Of a stretch of DNA of 64,000 nucleotides, positions 24,360 through 37,864 are shown piece after piece. The number at the start of each line of letters is the position of its first letter. Position 1 is the first letter of the stretch. Origin of the DNA: Puccinellia tenuiflora (Eukaryota; Streptophyta; Magnoliopsida; Poales; Poaceae); assembly GCA_012064385.1 (NCBI GenBank), contig QRDG01000814.1:62001-126000 (forward strand). The letters run 5' to 3'. Below the pieces are notes generated by a model, which was given only the letters and a program-made list of their open reading frames with translations, was not told the DNA's origin and made no database searches. A program made the translations under genes and the position numbers.

Positions 24360-27300
24360 CTAGAAGTCTACATTTAGTTTCCGGTCGATGTCTGAGAACG
24401 TCTCGAAGAAAGCTTTGAAGTGCTTGTATGTAGTGTCAATGTCTTCTTTGCCACACATTTCCCGAACACTGCAAACCAATGCAGAAGTTGCTCATATACT
24501 CGGTAATGCAAGACTGGATTGTAGGAACAATATTACAATCACGATGGAGATAGATTTAAACTGAAGCATATTATGTCAAAAATGATGTTGTCATCTGTTT
24601 ACCATTTCTAACTTCAGTAAATCATTGAACAACTGAAAATAGATATCCTAGAAGGATTAAATAACTAAGTCTGAAAGCACTGTATGCATCAGAATTATAT
24701 GCTAAATCCATGTGCGATAACCAGCAGGTGCAGATAAAAGAAAGCTGAACATACCTGTGCATTGAAAGCTGTGGAATACCACAGTCAACAGTCCGGATGC
24801 CAACACCAGAAGCAAGTATGGGGCCGATGGTTGAGCCACAACCCATATCATTCCTTACAACAAATTCCTGTAGGGTATTCAGTGTATCAGTACCACTTCT
24901 CAACCTTGTTCGCATACACAAAAGACAGTAAGACACTAAGGTTATATCTGATGGTAAATAAATAATAAGATGGGGTTTTTTTTACTTGATTACTGATCGA
25001 TCCTCTGGAATTTAACATTATCGTTTACCGGACATGATATTACAGTAAATGGATAATAAATTACAAATGGATCCTCATTAGCTCTACCAACAGACTGTGG
25101 AGCAAAATCAAATGTTCAAACAGCGGCCTTGCATCAGAAAGAATGCTCTAACCGTTGTTAAAAAGCAAAGAAGTTGAGAAATACCTGCACAGGAAGGTTA
25201 TGAATTCTAGCTATTTCTTTGAAGAGAAAAGCTGTTACAGCACTTGTGGCATAACGTTGGTTAGCATTATGCTTAATAACGAGTCCTTTTTGTAGTTCTG
25301 GTCTATGGTACTCTTCATGCTTGTCAGGATAGTTTGGGTGCAGGGCATGAGCCATGTCTGCAGAAACTGAAAGGGGAACAGAGTTCAATTGGAAAGACTA
25401 GTCACAGGCTATATCCAACAAACCATACACACAAAAATTCTACCAAGGAAAGAAGAAGTTATTGCACGCTCCAAAGCCCCCTCTCCCATGGACTGATGCA
25501 TCAAGGAGTCAACAATTCGTCTCATAGCGTGAAACATGGTTGGTGCACCTGCCCCTTGCATCGAATCTGAACCCACCTGAACAACGCCTATAGTTATAAC
25601 AAGTGGAAGAAGGAACCAAGAACATGAAACAAACACGGACACACAGATTGTTCTAAAGAAATCCTTCCTACAAAAGTTATGAATAACTGCATAACAGACA
25701 GCTCCTTCTAGTCCAAGCATCCATGATAATTTATTTAAATAACTGAATATGAGGAATTACCATGAGCTATCACTTATCTACTATTTCTCATTCATAACCA
25801 CTATAAGACTAAAAACATCGAAATCGTCTCAAAACGTGTTTTAGGAATCTGGAATATGCATACATTTACTTTTACCAATCATAGTAGAACTTGGATTCAG
25901 TACCTCTTCGTTATCAAATAATGCAACCATTCTTATAGCCTTCTCATCTGACAAATCTTCTGACATCTTGGAGGAGTCCATGAGAGATCTAAGAGCACAA
26001 TAACATGAAGCAAGATTGTCCAATCTACCAGAATAAATGAACTCGTTATTTCCCCCGCCAAGGCAGCTAGGTTGGGTATCACACACGTTCAACTCCATAC
26101 CAATTATTTCATCTATTCCACAACCTATTTCCTCTGATAGAATCTGTGGATCAGAAAGCAAAAAATGGAGTTATAAGTGCAACTTTAAGCCACCTCTATC
26201 AATTCGAAACTGAACTTTTGCTGAACTAAAGGAAGAAATCAGTAGAGAAATGAGAGAAGGAAGTACTTGTAAAAGCAGCGGATGATGGATAATCTTTGTG
26301 GAAGTTGAACCTTTTTTGTCATCAGAACTCACAGTAGAATCTTCATACTTAGTTGCAAGAAGTGGAGCTAGATGATTCTCCAGATTAGGCTTGAACCCAT
26401 CAGAGTTCACTGTGCTAAAAGAAAAATGGATCACTCAGCTACACGAGGAACTGCCAAATATTGCTATAGCTAAACAGGAACAGACTACTATATGTTTTAG
26501 CAGCAGGCTCGGTGTGTTGATACAATGTTACTGGGATAGCTTTGGACAGGAAGATGAGGAAAATGGTAGATTATAGAAGAAGAAAAGTTTTTATAACATG
26601 GCACTTTGCACATTGGCAGTATGACATGAGTCTAGAGTACTTAAATTGATGGATAACTCATGTATTTGCTCAATGCTCAAAAACTAAAATATGACTGGCT
26701 TTTAGTTCTGAAAAAGCGAAATAAAGCAGTGAAAAGAGGGCATGAGAAATAACCGGTCAAGATGTATAGCCAGTGTTGGTACACGTATCAGTGGTCTGCT
26801 CACTTTGACAAGCTTGTGCAGAAATGAACCATCAGCGGCCTTGAGGATGACTCTCCCAGCCAATGTTAGATCTCTATCAAACCATGTATGCCACAACCCG
26901 CCTCCGTACGTCTGAACATTTATCATTTGATGACCAGATTTGAAGGAGGCAGACCGTGGTTTTAGCTTGAGACATGGACTATCAGTGTGGGCTGCAATTA
27001 TATTGAAACCATTGCCAACTCTGTACCTGCAGAACAAAGGCATTTGCATGTATTTCAGATTAAATATGCATTTGTACTTTGGCGTTCACAAAATATGGAT
27101 TTTCAACGATGTTTTCGGTACTTTGGCGAATACAAAAGACAGTCACCACAAGGCTCATTATAAATTCCAGCGCAAAAAAAAGGCTCATTATAAATTCCAG
27201 CGCAAATAAAAGGCTCATTATAAATTCCAGCGCAAAAAAAGGCTCATTATAAATTCCGGTGATAAAGTAAAAAGCAGTGCCAGGAAGGCTAAGGCGAGAT

Positions 27301-27998
27301 CCTCAAGCAAACTCACTTTGCCCCTACTGCAAACGCGACCAAGCAGGACATGTTGCGGGTGAAGAAGTAGCGGCCGCCGGGCTGCAGGTCCCAATCGTCG
27401 TTCTCGCTGAGCAGCTCGAACCCCGCGGCAAGAAGCTGCCTCTTGGCCTCAGCTGAAACCAGGGTGAACACAATTACACAAAGAAGAGGACGAGGTAATC
27501 AGCTGAAACAATTCATGAATGTCACATGGTGGCAACCGGCAAGGTCCATGGCTTCTAGGACATGCACATAATTCGCAAGCTAGCAGCATTCAGTGGTAGG
27601 ATGTAACAGCTCCGGTGCATGGTCGGATACCAAGAACTGGCGCTCGTCCCGCTGGGGAATAGGACCGAACAGGTTCAGGGCCTCAAGCGGGCGGAGCAGA
27701 GATAAGATAGCAGGTGTGGTGTGGGTTATGCAGCAGCAGCATATAGCGGAGAGACGCTCCCGGCTCACTTACCGGTGGCGTGGAACTGCGTCCATGACTC
27801 GTTGAGGTAGTCGAGGAGGCCGCCGACGACTGAGGGCGAGGATGAGGAGGCGGAGAGGGCAGCGGGATGGCTTGAGCAGAGGAGGCGGGAGCCAGCGGCG
27901 GTGGGGGCGGTGCTTGGCAGTGCGCGGCGCCAGGGGGAGGATACGGCGGCGAGCGCATGGGGCGGCGGCCGGAGGAGATGGAGGCGGAGCAACGCCAT
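24360..27998 (-). CDS. M18 aspartyl aminopeptidase, nine exons
   Basis: Exons in transcript order: 27998-27773, 27452-27317, 27026-26754, 26414-26267, 26143-25904, 25576-25444, 25366-25185, 24867-24755, 24468-24360; the product is 519 residues. The enzyme removes N-terminal aspartate or glutamate from peptides and uses two zinc ions. Expected ligands are visible: H134 in AAHTDSP, D303 in SGRLDNL, E340/E341 in FDNEE, D389 in SADMAHALHP and H483 in PQLSMHS. The first ~60 residues are rich in S, A and R, like a plastid transit peptide. An in-frame ATG 19 codons upstream (28055) is possible. All introns are GT-AG; the exon 3 donor is a weak GTTATT, but the frame and family sequence (HLDR then TVNSDGFKPN) support it. 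The gene is complete, with no frameshift. Confidence 0.92.
27152..27260. repeat. Short tandem repeat inside aminopeptidase intron 2
   Basis: A unit of about 30 bases (AAGGCTCATTATAAATTCC, then AGCGCAAA) occurs about four times in a row. It lies in the intron between exons 3 and 2 and does not touch coding sequence. Confidence 0.8.
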
Positions 27999-28255
27999 CG
28001 GCGAGTACGGCAAGCGTCGGTGAGCGAATGGAGAAGAGGACGGCGTACGGTACACGTGTCAGTTAAGTCATTGCCACGACGCCACGATAATTCCGGTGGT
28101 ATTCTCTCTTTGTTTTTTTTTTTTGTTTTACAAATATAAAGAAGAATGTTATCACGTGAGCTCCTAAATATAAGAGTTCAAACCAGTATGTGCTCCTGTC
28201 CGAATAAAACAAATGAAACATAGTAAAATGTTTCACAAAAAATCCTAAAAAAGTG

Positions 28256-30325
28256 ATGAAGGAAATATCTATCTATCCAGCGGCCGCTCTGATAGCGGTC
28301 CTTTTGCAGCTCTGCTTCTTGGCCACGGCGGAGGCCCAGGTCACCGGAGCTGCGGCGAGCTGCCGGAGCAGCTGCGGCAACGTCAGCGTGCCGTACCCAT
28401 TCGGCATCGGCAGTGGGTGCTCCTTGCGGGGCTTCAACCTCACCTGCAACCAGACGCGCGGCCGAGAGCGGCTGCTCATCGGCGGCGTCGGCGCCACCCT
28501 GGAGGTCGTGGAGATCTCACTCGCCAACTCCACGGTGCGCGTCATGGACACCGCGGGCGCCGTGAACATAACTAACCAGTCGATCCCCCCGGCGCCCCTC
28601 GATCCCAAAGGCACATGGAGCGGCCTTGGAGCCGGCGCCGTCGAAGGCCCGTTCGTGGTGTCGGCGACGCGCAACCGGTTGGTGGTCACCGGGTGCAACG
28701 TGCAGGGCATGCTGCTCGGGGAGGGCACAAACTTCATCGTCGGCTGCTCCACCTTCTGCGCCACCACCGACAATTTCGTCGCTGGCTCCACGATCTCCCC
28801 CGAGGTCGTCGCCGCGTGCGCCGGCGAAGGCTGCTGCGAGACGCGCATCCCCATCGGCCGCCCCTCCTACGTCGTGGGGCTCAAGCCGCTGGACATGAAC
28901 CAGGAGATGGACCAGGTGCTGCCCATTGCGGTGCGCGTCGCCGAGACGGGCTGGGTCGAGGGCGCCGCCGCCGCGCTGGTCAAGGACCCCTCCGGCGACT
29001 CCTCGCGACGGACGGCGGTCCCCGTGGTTCTGGAGTGGGCGGTGAACTCCGCGCCGCTCGTGCTCATGGCACCTACCACGCCGGGCTGCCCCCAGGGCGC
29101 GGCGACGAGCGAGTGCCGGAGCAGCCTCAGCTCATGCCTCAACGTCAGCGACAACTACCGCAGCGGCTACGTGTGCCGGTGCCAGGGCGGGTACCAGGGC
29201 AACCCGTACCTCGCCGACGGATGCCAGGACGTCGACGAGTGCGCGCTGGCCGGCACGTGCTCCGGCGGGGTGTGCACCAACACGCGCGGGAGTTTCACAT
29301 GCCAGTGTCCGCGCGGCTCCCGTGGCAACCCCCACATCCAGGATGGCTGCGTCAAATCATCCCTAGGTATATATGTGAGATTGCGCATCAGGTTTATTGC
29401 TCTGCTTCACACGAGAGAATGAATCTTCCCTCAACGTACCATGACACATTTTCAGGTTTGAGTATCGGCATAGGAATCGGCAGCGGTGCTGGTCTCCTAC
29501 TCCTGGTCTTCGGTGCCATTTTTGTGCACCGAAAGCTGAAGCAACGGAGGGCAAGAGTACTGAAGCACAAATTCTTCAAGGAAAACAGGGGACATCTCCC
29601 GCAGCAGCTGGTGTCGCAGAAGGCCGACATCGCCGAGAGGATGATCATCCCCTTGTGGAGCTGGAGAAGGCCACCAACAACTTCGACATATCCCGCGAGA
29701 TCGCCGGAGGAGGGCACGGCATGGTGTACAAAGGGATCATGTCCGACCAGCACGTCGTGGCCATCAAGAAGTCCAAGGTCACCATCCGGAGGGAGATCGA
29801 CGAGTTCATCAACGAGGTGGCCATCCTCTCGCAGATCAACCATCTCAACGTGGTGAAGCTCTTCGGGTGCTGCCTCGAGACGGAGGTGCCGTTGCTCGTG
29901 TACGAGTTCATCTCCAATGGGACACTCTACCACCATCTCCATGTCGAAGAGCCCGAAGCATCGCTGCCATGGGTCGATCGGCTAAGAATAGCAACGGAGA
30001 CCGCCAGAGCTCTCGCCTACCTTCACTTGGCCGTGTCATTCCCTATAGTCCACCGAGACGTCAAGTCTCAGAACATTCTGTTAGATGGCACCCTCATCGC
30101 AAAGGTGTCGGACTTTGGAGCTTCGAGGTGCATTCCGGTCGATCAAACGGCGGACGAAACCGCCATCCAAGGGACATTCGGGTACCTAGACCCCATGTAC
30201 TTCTACTCAGGACAGCTCACCGAGAGGAGCGATGTTTATAGCTTCGGTGTTCTCCTCATGGAGCTGCTCACAAGGAAAAAGCCATGCTCATATATACCGG
30301 TCGTCCGAGGACAAAAGTCTAGTCT
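28256..30325 (+). pseudogene. Wall-associated kinase (WAK-like) gene, frameshifted and truncated
   Basis: Exon 1 is 28256-29366; exon 2 starts at 29456. Order of parts: signal peptide (to about residue 27), GUB_WAK galacturonan-binding domain (CRSSCGNVSVPYPFGIG), EGF-like repeats with a calcium-binding EGF (QDVDECALAGTCSGG), a transmembrane helix (GAGLLLLVFGAIFV), then a Ser/Thr kinase. Kinase motifs: glycine loop GGGHGMVYKG, lysine VAIKKSK, HRD in IVHRDVKSQN, DFG in KVSDFGASR. WAKs link cell wall pectin to signalling. The frame breaks by one base at about 29653, just before ELEKATNNF. The kinase then ends after TERSDVYSFGVLLMELL at about 30325, where Helitron-like sequence starts; the last subdomains are missing. 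It is probably non-functional. Confidence 0.85.
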
Positions 30326-33300
30326 ATCTATCTATCTATATATTTAAAGACGAACCATTTCGCGAACGGAGAGCGCCCCGTGCACTGTTGAGAGGAACAG
30401 TAGCTACTGTAGTTGCTACAGTTGCTACAGTGCTCCGATCTGCGCCGTCGAACGGCGATCCGACGGCCCGCAGGACGCGTCCGTGACGGTTTTACAAAAA
30501 CAGCCCTCACTGATCGACAAATCAAACCCGCAGTCCACCTTTCATCGCTGCGAAGGATCTACTCGCGATTACGGGAAAATCGGATGGCTTCTGTGCAAAA
30601 TCGCTCGCAGAAATCCCCTTCCCCTTCTCTCTCACGCGCGACCCCGAGGTCGCCGCCGGCCGCCGCGCTCGATGCCGCCGCTCCGGTCCTCCCCCCCTCG
30701 AATCCAACCACACATAGGTCTCCGCCGCCGCTGCCTCTACTTCCTCACCGAAAATCACGTGCCGAAGCTTACCGCCGCCGCGGCCGTGCGCGCTGTCCGC
30801 CGCCGGATCCCCGCTGGAGCCGGAGCTCTCTGCCCCGGCATCTCCAGCCGCCGTCGCTGGATCCATCCGCCCCGGCCTCTCCAGCCGCCGCTGCCGCCGG
30901 AGCCCTCCTCCCCACCCTCTCCAGCCGTCGCCGCCGCCGGAGCCCTCCGCCCAGCCACACAACTCTGCACGCCCCTCCCGAGAAGCCCGTGCTCGAGCTC
31001 AACAGGCGATGGATGATGCGCCTGGTTGCCGACCAAGGTCAGGGAGCCAAAGTCGATGTACTCTCTTTCTCTTTACTACCTCCACGGATTTGATTCTGCG
31101 GTCAACCGGTGAAACTTCCTGCATTGTGGCCTGTAGCTCGACGTCGTCGCGCTGTCCGCGGCCAGTCCCTGATCAGTAGGTCACCACCGCCGGCCACCGG
31201 AAAGGAGGTCCGCATTTTCTTCTCCCATCCCCGAATATTCCTCAGCTGCCAAGTCTTCCAGCCTCTCCCTCGATTTGATCCCCGTGCGTTCTCCTTCAAT
31301 CATGTCCTGCTCCTGCCTAGGACCGGACAAATTGTTATCTCCGAACATGTTAATCTTCAACCAGTTTTTTTGCAGATTGTTCTCCATTGATTCCAAGGTA
31401 GAAGCAGCGTATGTAGATAAGCGGACCCTTCATATTTGTTTCTGTCTCTGTCCAAGATTTGCGTGAGTTATTTTGTTTGGTTGATTTCCTTGCATGACAT
31501 GGTTTTCTTGCTGCAGGCCATGGGATTCAGACATTAGATTAGTTTCATTCTGTTTAACAACTGGGCCAAGCATCTCCTTGGATGGCATATGTGATGCACT
31601 GCACCACAACCCCAAGTAATATCAAGATTTCCAGGTATGTGGTCAATAACAAGCAGTTGTTTTTTATCTGTTTTTCCTCTTTTTATAATGTCTGTAAATT
31701 TGATTGTGTTGTCAGTTACAGGTTAATTCATTTTGATTCACCTTGATATTTGTTGTGCAGGTTGATGTATGGTATGAAATAGTAGGAGAAAGCGAGGCCA
31801 AAATCAGTCCCATGAGATTTATTAAGCTAGGACTTTTCTGAATAGGTGGTGTCAAAGAGATTGGTTAGTTCTCAACATCTCATCCTGTCCCAGCAAATTC
31901 TGCTCAAGCAATTTTTTTACCACTTAGCCTAATCTTTCTATTTTTTTACCACTTAGCCTAAGCTTTGTACAATATTTTCCATCTTATTCACGATAGCTCT
32001 TTTTCCACAGAAGCAGGGTCTGGATATTGACATGCTCATTTCTCTACTACCAGGAGCTGTCGGGCTGCTGCATCTTGACCACCACGCTGTGTCGTGGCTA
32101 TGGATATGGACTAGGGATAGAGGGAGCCGGCGATGGGGCAGAGGTGGAAGTACCTGGTGCCTCCGGCAATAGATTGGTCGTTGTGGTGATCTCTTAGTGG
32201 CTGCTCGTGGGTTGTTATGGTGATCTCTCCAAGTTTTGATAGTGCCCATGCGTTTTGAGAGGTAGTCTTCCATTCTTGCAAAGATTTTTCTATAGAGAAA
32301 GTCTATTTGACCCCTCATTCCATATCACTCTATAGTTAAGAAGGTGAGTAGGTTTCTCAACTTACCATTTTAGAAATGATTGATTACAAATAGCTAGCTG
32401 TACCTTTTGTTTGGCAAATAATGTACTAGGATGTGCAAGGCACAAAGTCAAAGTGAGTCCATCAGAGGTCATAAAATTCTATCGTACTAATACGATGTTT
32501 CTTTTTTCTTCAATATGTTGAGAGTGCATATTCGTTTGTGCTTTATTCAGGTTGATATTCCATGGAAGTGATTTTATGATGCATTTTTTAAGTTCAAAAT
32601 CAATGGTAAATAAGATAGTCATTGTTTTGATATTTGAGTTCATTGTGCTATTCAAATGGTTCAGAACTTCAAATTGAGAAGTTATGGCTTAACTTTTCTT
32701 TACCTTTGACTGAAGAATACCTAAGAGACATATCATTGTTACTGTATTTTTATTTCATTAATTATTATACAACTCCCTTCAAGATAAACTGTGAATGCAT
32801 CATGGATGATTTTGTGTTTATCTGTTTCTTTGTTTGGAGTGATTTTTTACATCACATGCCACCGCGACCTCCACTGAGGGTCGTCGTGAACGGCTCCCCA
32901 CACCGCCGCAGCCTCCCTGTGCGCTGCCGGGAACGACTCCCCGCTTCACCGTAACCTTAGGCACATATTGTCCAAAACATTTTGTGATTCCTTCTGGATT
33001 TTTTGCGCTGCCATCTTAATTATTTAGGTCAACATGTTAACTGAACTTACTTGAGTAGCGGCAGTAGCAAGTTCTGCTCCTTGCTGTAGCATAAATACAC
33101 AACCAGATTCCATATCAAATGTTGCTTGCTGGAATAAACTTGTGCTTGCACTTGACTGAAGTTTCTTGCGTGAACTTGATGGATTTTTGACTGCTACTGC
33201 TACTGCTATACTATTCCTGCACTTGACTGAATTTTCTTGCATGAACTTGAGTGAAAATAACTGCATGATTCTTGAATGTGTACCTGCAGCCACAACGCCG

Positions 33301-34279
33301 GCCATGTCTTCAACATCCATGCCATCCTCTGGTTCGACCTGATGATATACATTCATGCCACCGTCTTGTGTTGCAGATGATTCCCTCTAAAGCTAGAACA
33401 AGTGGGAGGCGCTGGGACGGAGAGGATTTTGGCGAGGCGTTGGGATGGCAAGGGTCAGGCCAGTCGCTGAGACGGCGAGGATCTCCTGCTGCCCCGTGAG
33501 GATCTGGGTGAAGCGACGAGCTTGGCAAGCACGGCCAACTGCTGCTCAGCCTGGGGTGGGCCGGCGACGAAAAAGCCAGCATGCTCTACTCTCCTAGCCG
33601 GTAATCTGCTCTACCGTGCTAGCTTTACCAGTCAAGAACAATCAGAGACAAGTTCTTGACGACTATGCTTGCCACTACACGTGATAGCACATGATACGGT
33701 CTAATTAAGTAATTGATGTTCTTTTAGAGAAGTAAATCTTCTTAGCTACGTATAGTTGTAAGACATTTAGACATTAGAATTAGAAATGATTTCCAATCGA
33801 GTTTTAGTGATACCATTTTAGTGATCTGGTTTGGGAAAGGGATGGGCTATGACATTTTATAGAATTTAGAAATATCTTAATGACATGATTGAGTTCGGTT
33901 TCATTTTGAAAGTAAAGGGTTACACAATGTGATGAGGTCTAGATTTAGCAAGTCCCCAAAACAGGTTTACAAGTTTCTTTCTTAAAATTACAACATTTCA
34001 GTTCTAGAACGTGATGAGTATACTATATGTATTTAAGCCGGAATTCCAGATATATTGCGAAAAAATGCAATTCTTCTTCGAAGATCATGTGCGAGCAGAT
34101 ATTCAAGTCTGAGCATGGATCATCTTTGCTTCAGGCTAGCATCTTCAGTGCATTGAACTCTGTATTCCGATTGAAAAAAGATGGCTGCTATTTATGTTAA
34201 TGCCTCTGGAAATATGTCATGCTTGCTAATCTATTATTTCACACTAACTGTAGATAGTATTACAGATTCATCTTTGTTG

Positions 34280-34862
34280 GAAATCCACCCAGGACCTTAT
34301 TTTCTTGATGTTAATACTGGAAGTGATTTAACGTGGATCCAGTGTAACGCTTCCTGCATGAATTGCGCCAAAGTAAGAAAGAAATTCATCTTTGCGCATC
34401 AATATATTATTAGGCTTACTATTCTTTCCAAGTTTATTGCACTGCTCTTAATTGAATTTTGTACCGCGATCGCAGGGACCTCATCCTTTATATAAGCCAA
34501 CAAAAGAAAAGCACGTGGATTCATTGTTTCAATAGTTGCAAGGTAACCATAACCACTGTGAGACTTGAAAGCAATGTGACTACGAGATTGAATATGCCGA
34601 TAGAAGCTCCTCTATGGGTGTCCTAGCAATAGATGATATGCATCTGATCGCTACAAATGGTGGAAGAGAAAAACTAGACTATTTATTTGGGTACGGTCAA
34701 ACCTTTGAAGAGATGATCTGTTGTCGCATCTATGATATGTTAAATTCATATAAATCATCAAGTATCTAACAGTTTTTTTCCTACCAAATAGGTGTGCATA
34801 TGATCAACAAGGCCAACTTTTGTCCTTGCTAGCAAAGACTGATGGGATTCTTAGGGAGGCAA
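34280..34862 (+). pseudogene. Captured aspartic protease (nepenthesin-like) fragment in the Helitron
   Basis: Three exon-like pieces are visible. The first (about 34289-34370) includes the catalytic motif as NTGSDLTWIQC; the usual form is DTGSDLTW. The second (about 34478-34692) reads like CDYEIEYADRSSSMGVLA and MHLIATNGGREK. The third (about 34790-34860) reads CAYDQQGQLL. Stops interrupt the second piece, and the C-terminal half with the second catalytic aspartate is absent. The first aspartate of the DTG motif is changed to N. It is a dead gene fragment of the pepsin-like (A1) family carried by the Helitron. Confidence 0.8.
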
Positions 34863-37259
34863 GTTCATCTCGCAGTCCCCTTAGTTTGCAAGTTCAATTT
34901 TTGTCTCAATTTCTTTTGTACAGTACATAATCCAACTTAGTTATTTAATTCAGTTTCTGTCCCCTCTCATCTGTTCGGTCCGTAAATAAAAGGAGTATGA
35001 AACTCTTGGTGTTTGCTATCAATTTTTCCATTTAGAAATTTATTGTTCTGTGCCAATTTCTTATGGTTAATCAAGGTAATGATTTAAAAGTCAAGTGTCT
35101 CATGCTTGGTTAATTTTTATTATGTGTTTTCCTTACATTGTCATGACTTTTCATATCTAAAGGAGATTGGAATTGTACCTATTCTGTTTTTTGTTGAGAA
35201 TAATGATGTTGGTTCCAATTTAATTTGATGTGGTACAATACATGTCTCTGAATTTTCCTTTTTTCCAAGTGTGTTTCAGCATACCTACCGACACCACCAT
35301 TCATACTTCCTTCGATTGCTGTGCAGAGTGCTCAACAGTCGTGAGACGGGAAATGGAGTCGTTGAGCCAGCACGAACGCTCAGTGTTGTGGTCGCCGACA
35401 TGCGGGAAAGGGCACAGCTAGCCAATGCTACAGACTAAGGACAATATCCTCAGCAGTCTGTCCACATAAAGGTCCTAAGCCTGCATCTCTAGATTGGTAA
35501 TTATCTCACCATTAAAAGTTTCATTTTTTTTTTACCTCCATTTGCATTGCAACACGTCATGAACAATCTCTTAAACCCAATAATATTACTGTCACTGTTG
35601 AGCTAACTAATTTTTCATATGGACATGATATTTCAAAAGGGGATTGAAATTGCAGGAATTTTGTGTTTTCATTCAATCAATAGGTTTAGACAATGGTGTT
35701 AGTTTTATATAAATTTGATGCTAATGCGATATATGCCTGATTTTTTTCAGGTGTGTTTGCTATTTCCACTCAAATTATTACTCGGCCACCTCTATTCATA
35801 GTGCCTCTGATTCGCTCTGAAGGACGCCCACTGACCGTGACACAAGATTTGTCAATTATAACTTGGCTTTCATGTATCCCATACATTATATGGTGTCAGA
35901 TTTCTTAAAACAAAATCGCTTGCATATAAGATCTTTCTCAATCATATGACTACCATTTACAGTATATAGCAGCTCAGTTATGCGACTTCTATGTGCAAGC
36001 TATTAATTGATATATAGATAGATTGAGTGGAAAATATATTTCTCATTGGTTGTTTGAGACAGACGCGTCAGATTCTCAGACTGTTGAATGTCGGTTCATG
36101 CGCTTTTATTAGATTTGCAATGTATGTGATATGTTAATGTTATACGAAGCAGAGTCCATAATTAGATTGCGCTTTCTACTTACTGTATAATTATACTGCT
36201 ATGTTTTCAGTTTCTGTTTTACTAAACGATTGTTCATAATTTACATCATTTATACTACTATATTTTCCCATTACAATGCACATTACCAACAAATCACTAT
36301 TATTTGCATGTAGTTTGTTTAGCTAACCACTGCAAAACTTGAATAATCTCCCATCTAACGTTTTCTCCTTCGACCATGTTTTACCACACTATTTACATTT
36401 ATAAAAAACCCGTTCAAACAAATAACAACAATTAGATACAACCTTAGTTAACATTATGGTAAACATATTATAACATTCCATACAACCACACGGGTGCGGC
36501 GTGTCCTGTTTTCCAAAACATTTGTAACTTTTCAAATACAACTCCAAATCAATTCACACCAGTTTTATAAAATTTGGCACAACCAAAATAGTCATTTCAA
36601 CTACTTTGAGACCTTCTCCAAATTATTCCAAATCTTAAAATTTTTAGATAATACATAAAGAGTCATTCACACCTTCAAGTCATTTTTTAAAACATGAATT
36701 CCATAATTTTGTTTTGAACTCAAATAAAGTCCACAAAAAAATATCAGCAATATCATTCAGTATGAGGAACCCAACAACAATTTTATTGGGTACAAAACAT
36801 CTCATTTAAATAGAGTTTGTTAAATCATTCAAATAGAACTACCCACTCATACCATGGACTTTAAAAAATCAAAACAACTACTAAGAGGTAATGGTGCAAA
36901 AACAGTAACTTTAACTACATCCACCAACAGAATATGAAAAAATATATCAAAATGGTCACAAAAAAAGGCTAGCTATTGCCTGCATATGATCAACTTTTAA
37001 ATTTGGACATGTCAAACTTTCAAATTTCCTCCAAATCTGATCATTTTACAAATGTAAAAAGAAATCGAATCTAAACAACTTCCCAATTTCAACAAATTTC
37101 AAAATCTGAACCATTTTCAGCCACAAACTTTCTTTGCATTTCAATAATTTCCATTCCTACTCACTTCTAAAGTGTGGACATTTTCCAAAAATCAATTTCA
37201 CCACAACAATCAAACGGTCAGAGAAAAAATGGGTGCGCGAAACATACATACAAACTACT

Positions 37260-37790
37260 TATGCTAAAGAATTTTGTTTGGAATATTCAAATTTTGTCAC
37301 CATTTAGAGATAATTCAAATTCATATTTCCTAATTTCAATTTAATATTGTCGCTGAAATACAAACATGTTCGAACATTTCAAACTAATAAATATTTGCAT
37401 ATTCCACAAAAAAATACGAAAAATGCTCACAAAAATGCTACCTATTCATAGCAAAAATAAAAATAATACTCCGATATTACGTAAAATGTATCGAAAATGC
37501 TTAAAAAAATGCTACATAGTTATAGCAAAATACAGATATATTTGAACATTTCAATTCGGCCAAAATTTTGACACCATACGAACAAACTTTCCCCAAATGT
37601 GGAACCAAATTCAAATGGATTTTCCTAATTCCAAATAAATATTGACGTCGAAATACAAACATGTTTGAACATTTCAAACCACTAAATATTTAGATATTCT
37701 ACAAAATATATCAAAAATGCTCAAAAAAAATGCTACCTATTCATAACAAAATAAAACATGTTTGAACATTCCAATTTGGCCAACATTTTT
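37260..37790. repeat. Degenerate ~300-bp tandem duplication near the Helitron 3' end
   Basis: Two AT-rich blocks (around 37265-37560 and 37570-37780) share phrases such as AAATACAAACATGTT, AACATTTCAAAC and AATGCTACCTATTCATA. They are diverged and non-coding. They lie just upstream of the terminal hairpin. Confidence 0.55.
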
Positions 37791-37864
37791 GTAAAGAAAA
37801 AATATATATATTGTACAAAAAATTCACCAAGGGCGTGGCGTGACGCCACGCCAAATTCAACTAG

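Larger units (their letters stand above)
30329..37864 (+). mobile_element. Helitron, about 7.5 kb, non-autonomous
   Basis: The 3' end is a classic Helitron terminus: a 9-bp stem hairpin (GGCGTGGCG/CGCCACGCC, 37832-37852), eight bases, then CTAG at 37861-37864 and a host T. The 5' end is placed near 30329, where TCTATCTATATATTT starts after an A, at the point where the WAK kinase stops matching its family. That end is less certain because of local TCTA repeats. No Rep/helicase gene is visible inside, so the element is non-autonomous. It carries a decayed aspartic protease fragment (34280-34860) and GC-rich stretches of unknown origin (30440-31080, 32860-32960, 33270-33590). Confidence 0.65.

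Noticed and set aside
30413..31093. Long GC-rich open frames in the Helitron
   Set aside because: Frames on both strands are open because of base composition; low-complexity proline/arginine/serine sequence with no domain match.
30329..37864. Autonomous Helitron with Rep/helicase
   Set aside because: No Rep or helicase motifs were found in any frame of the element.
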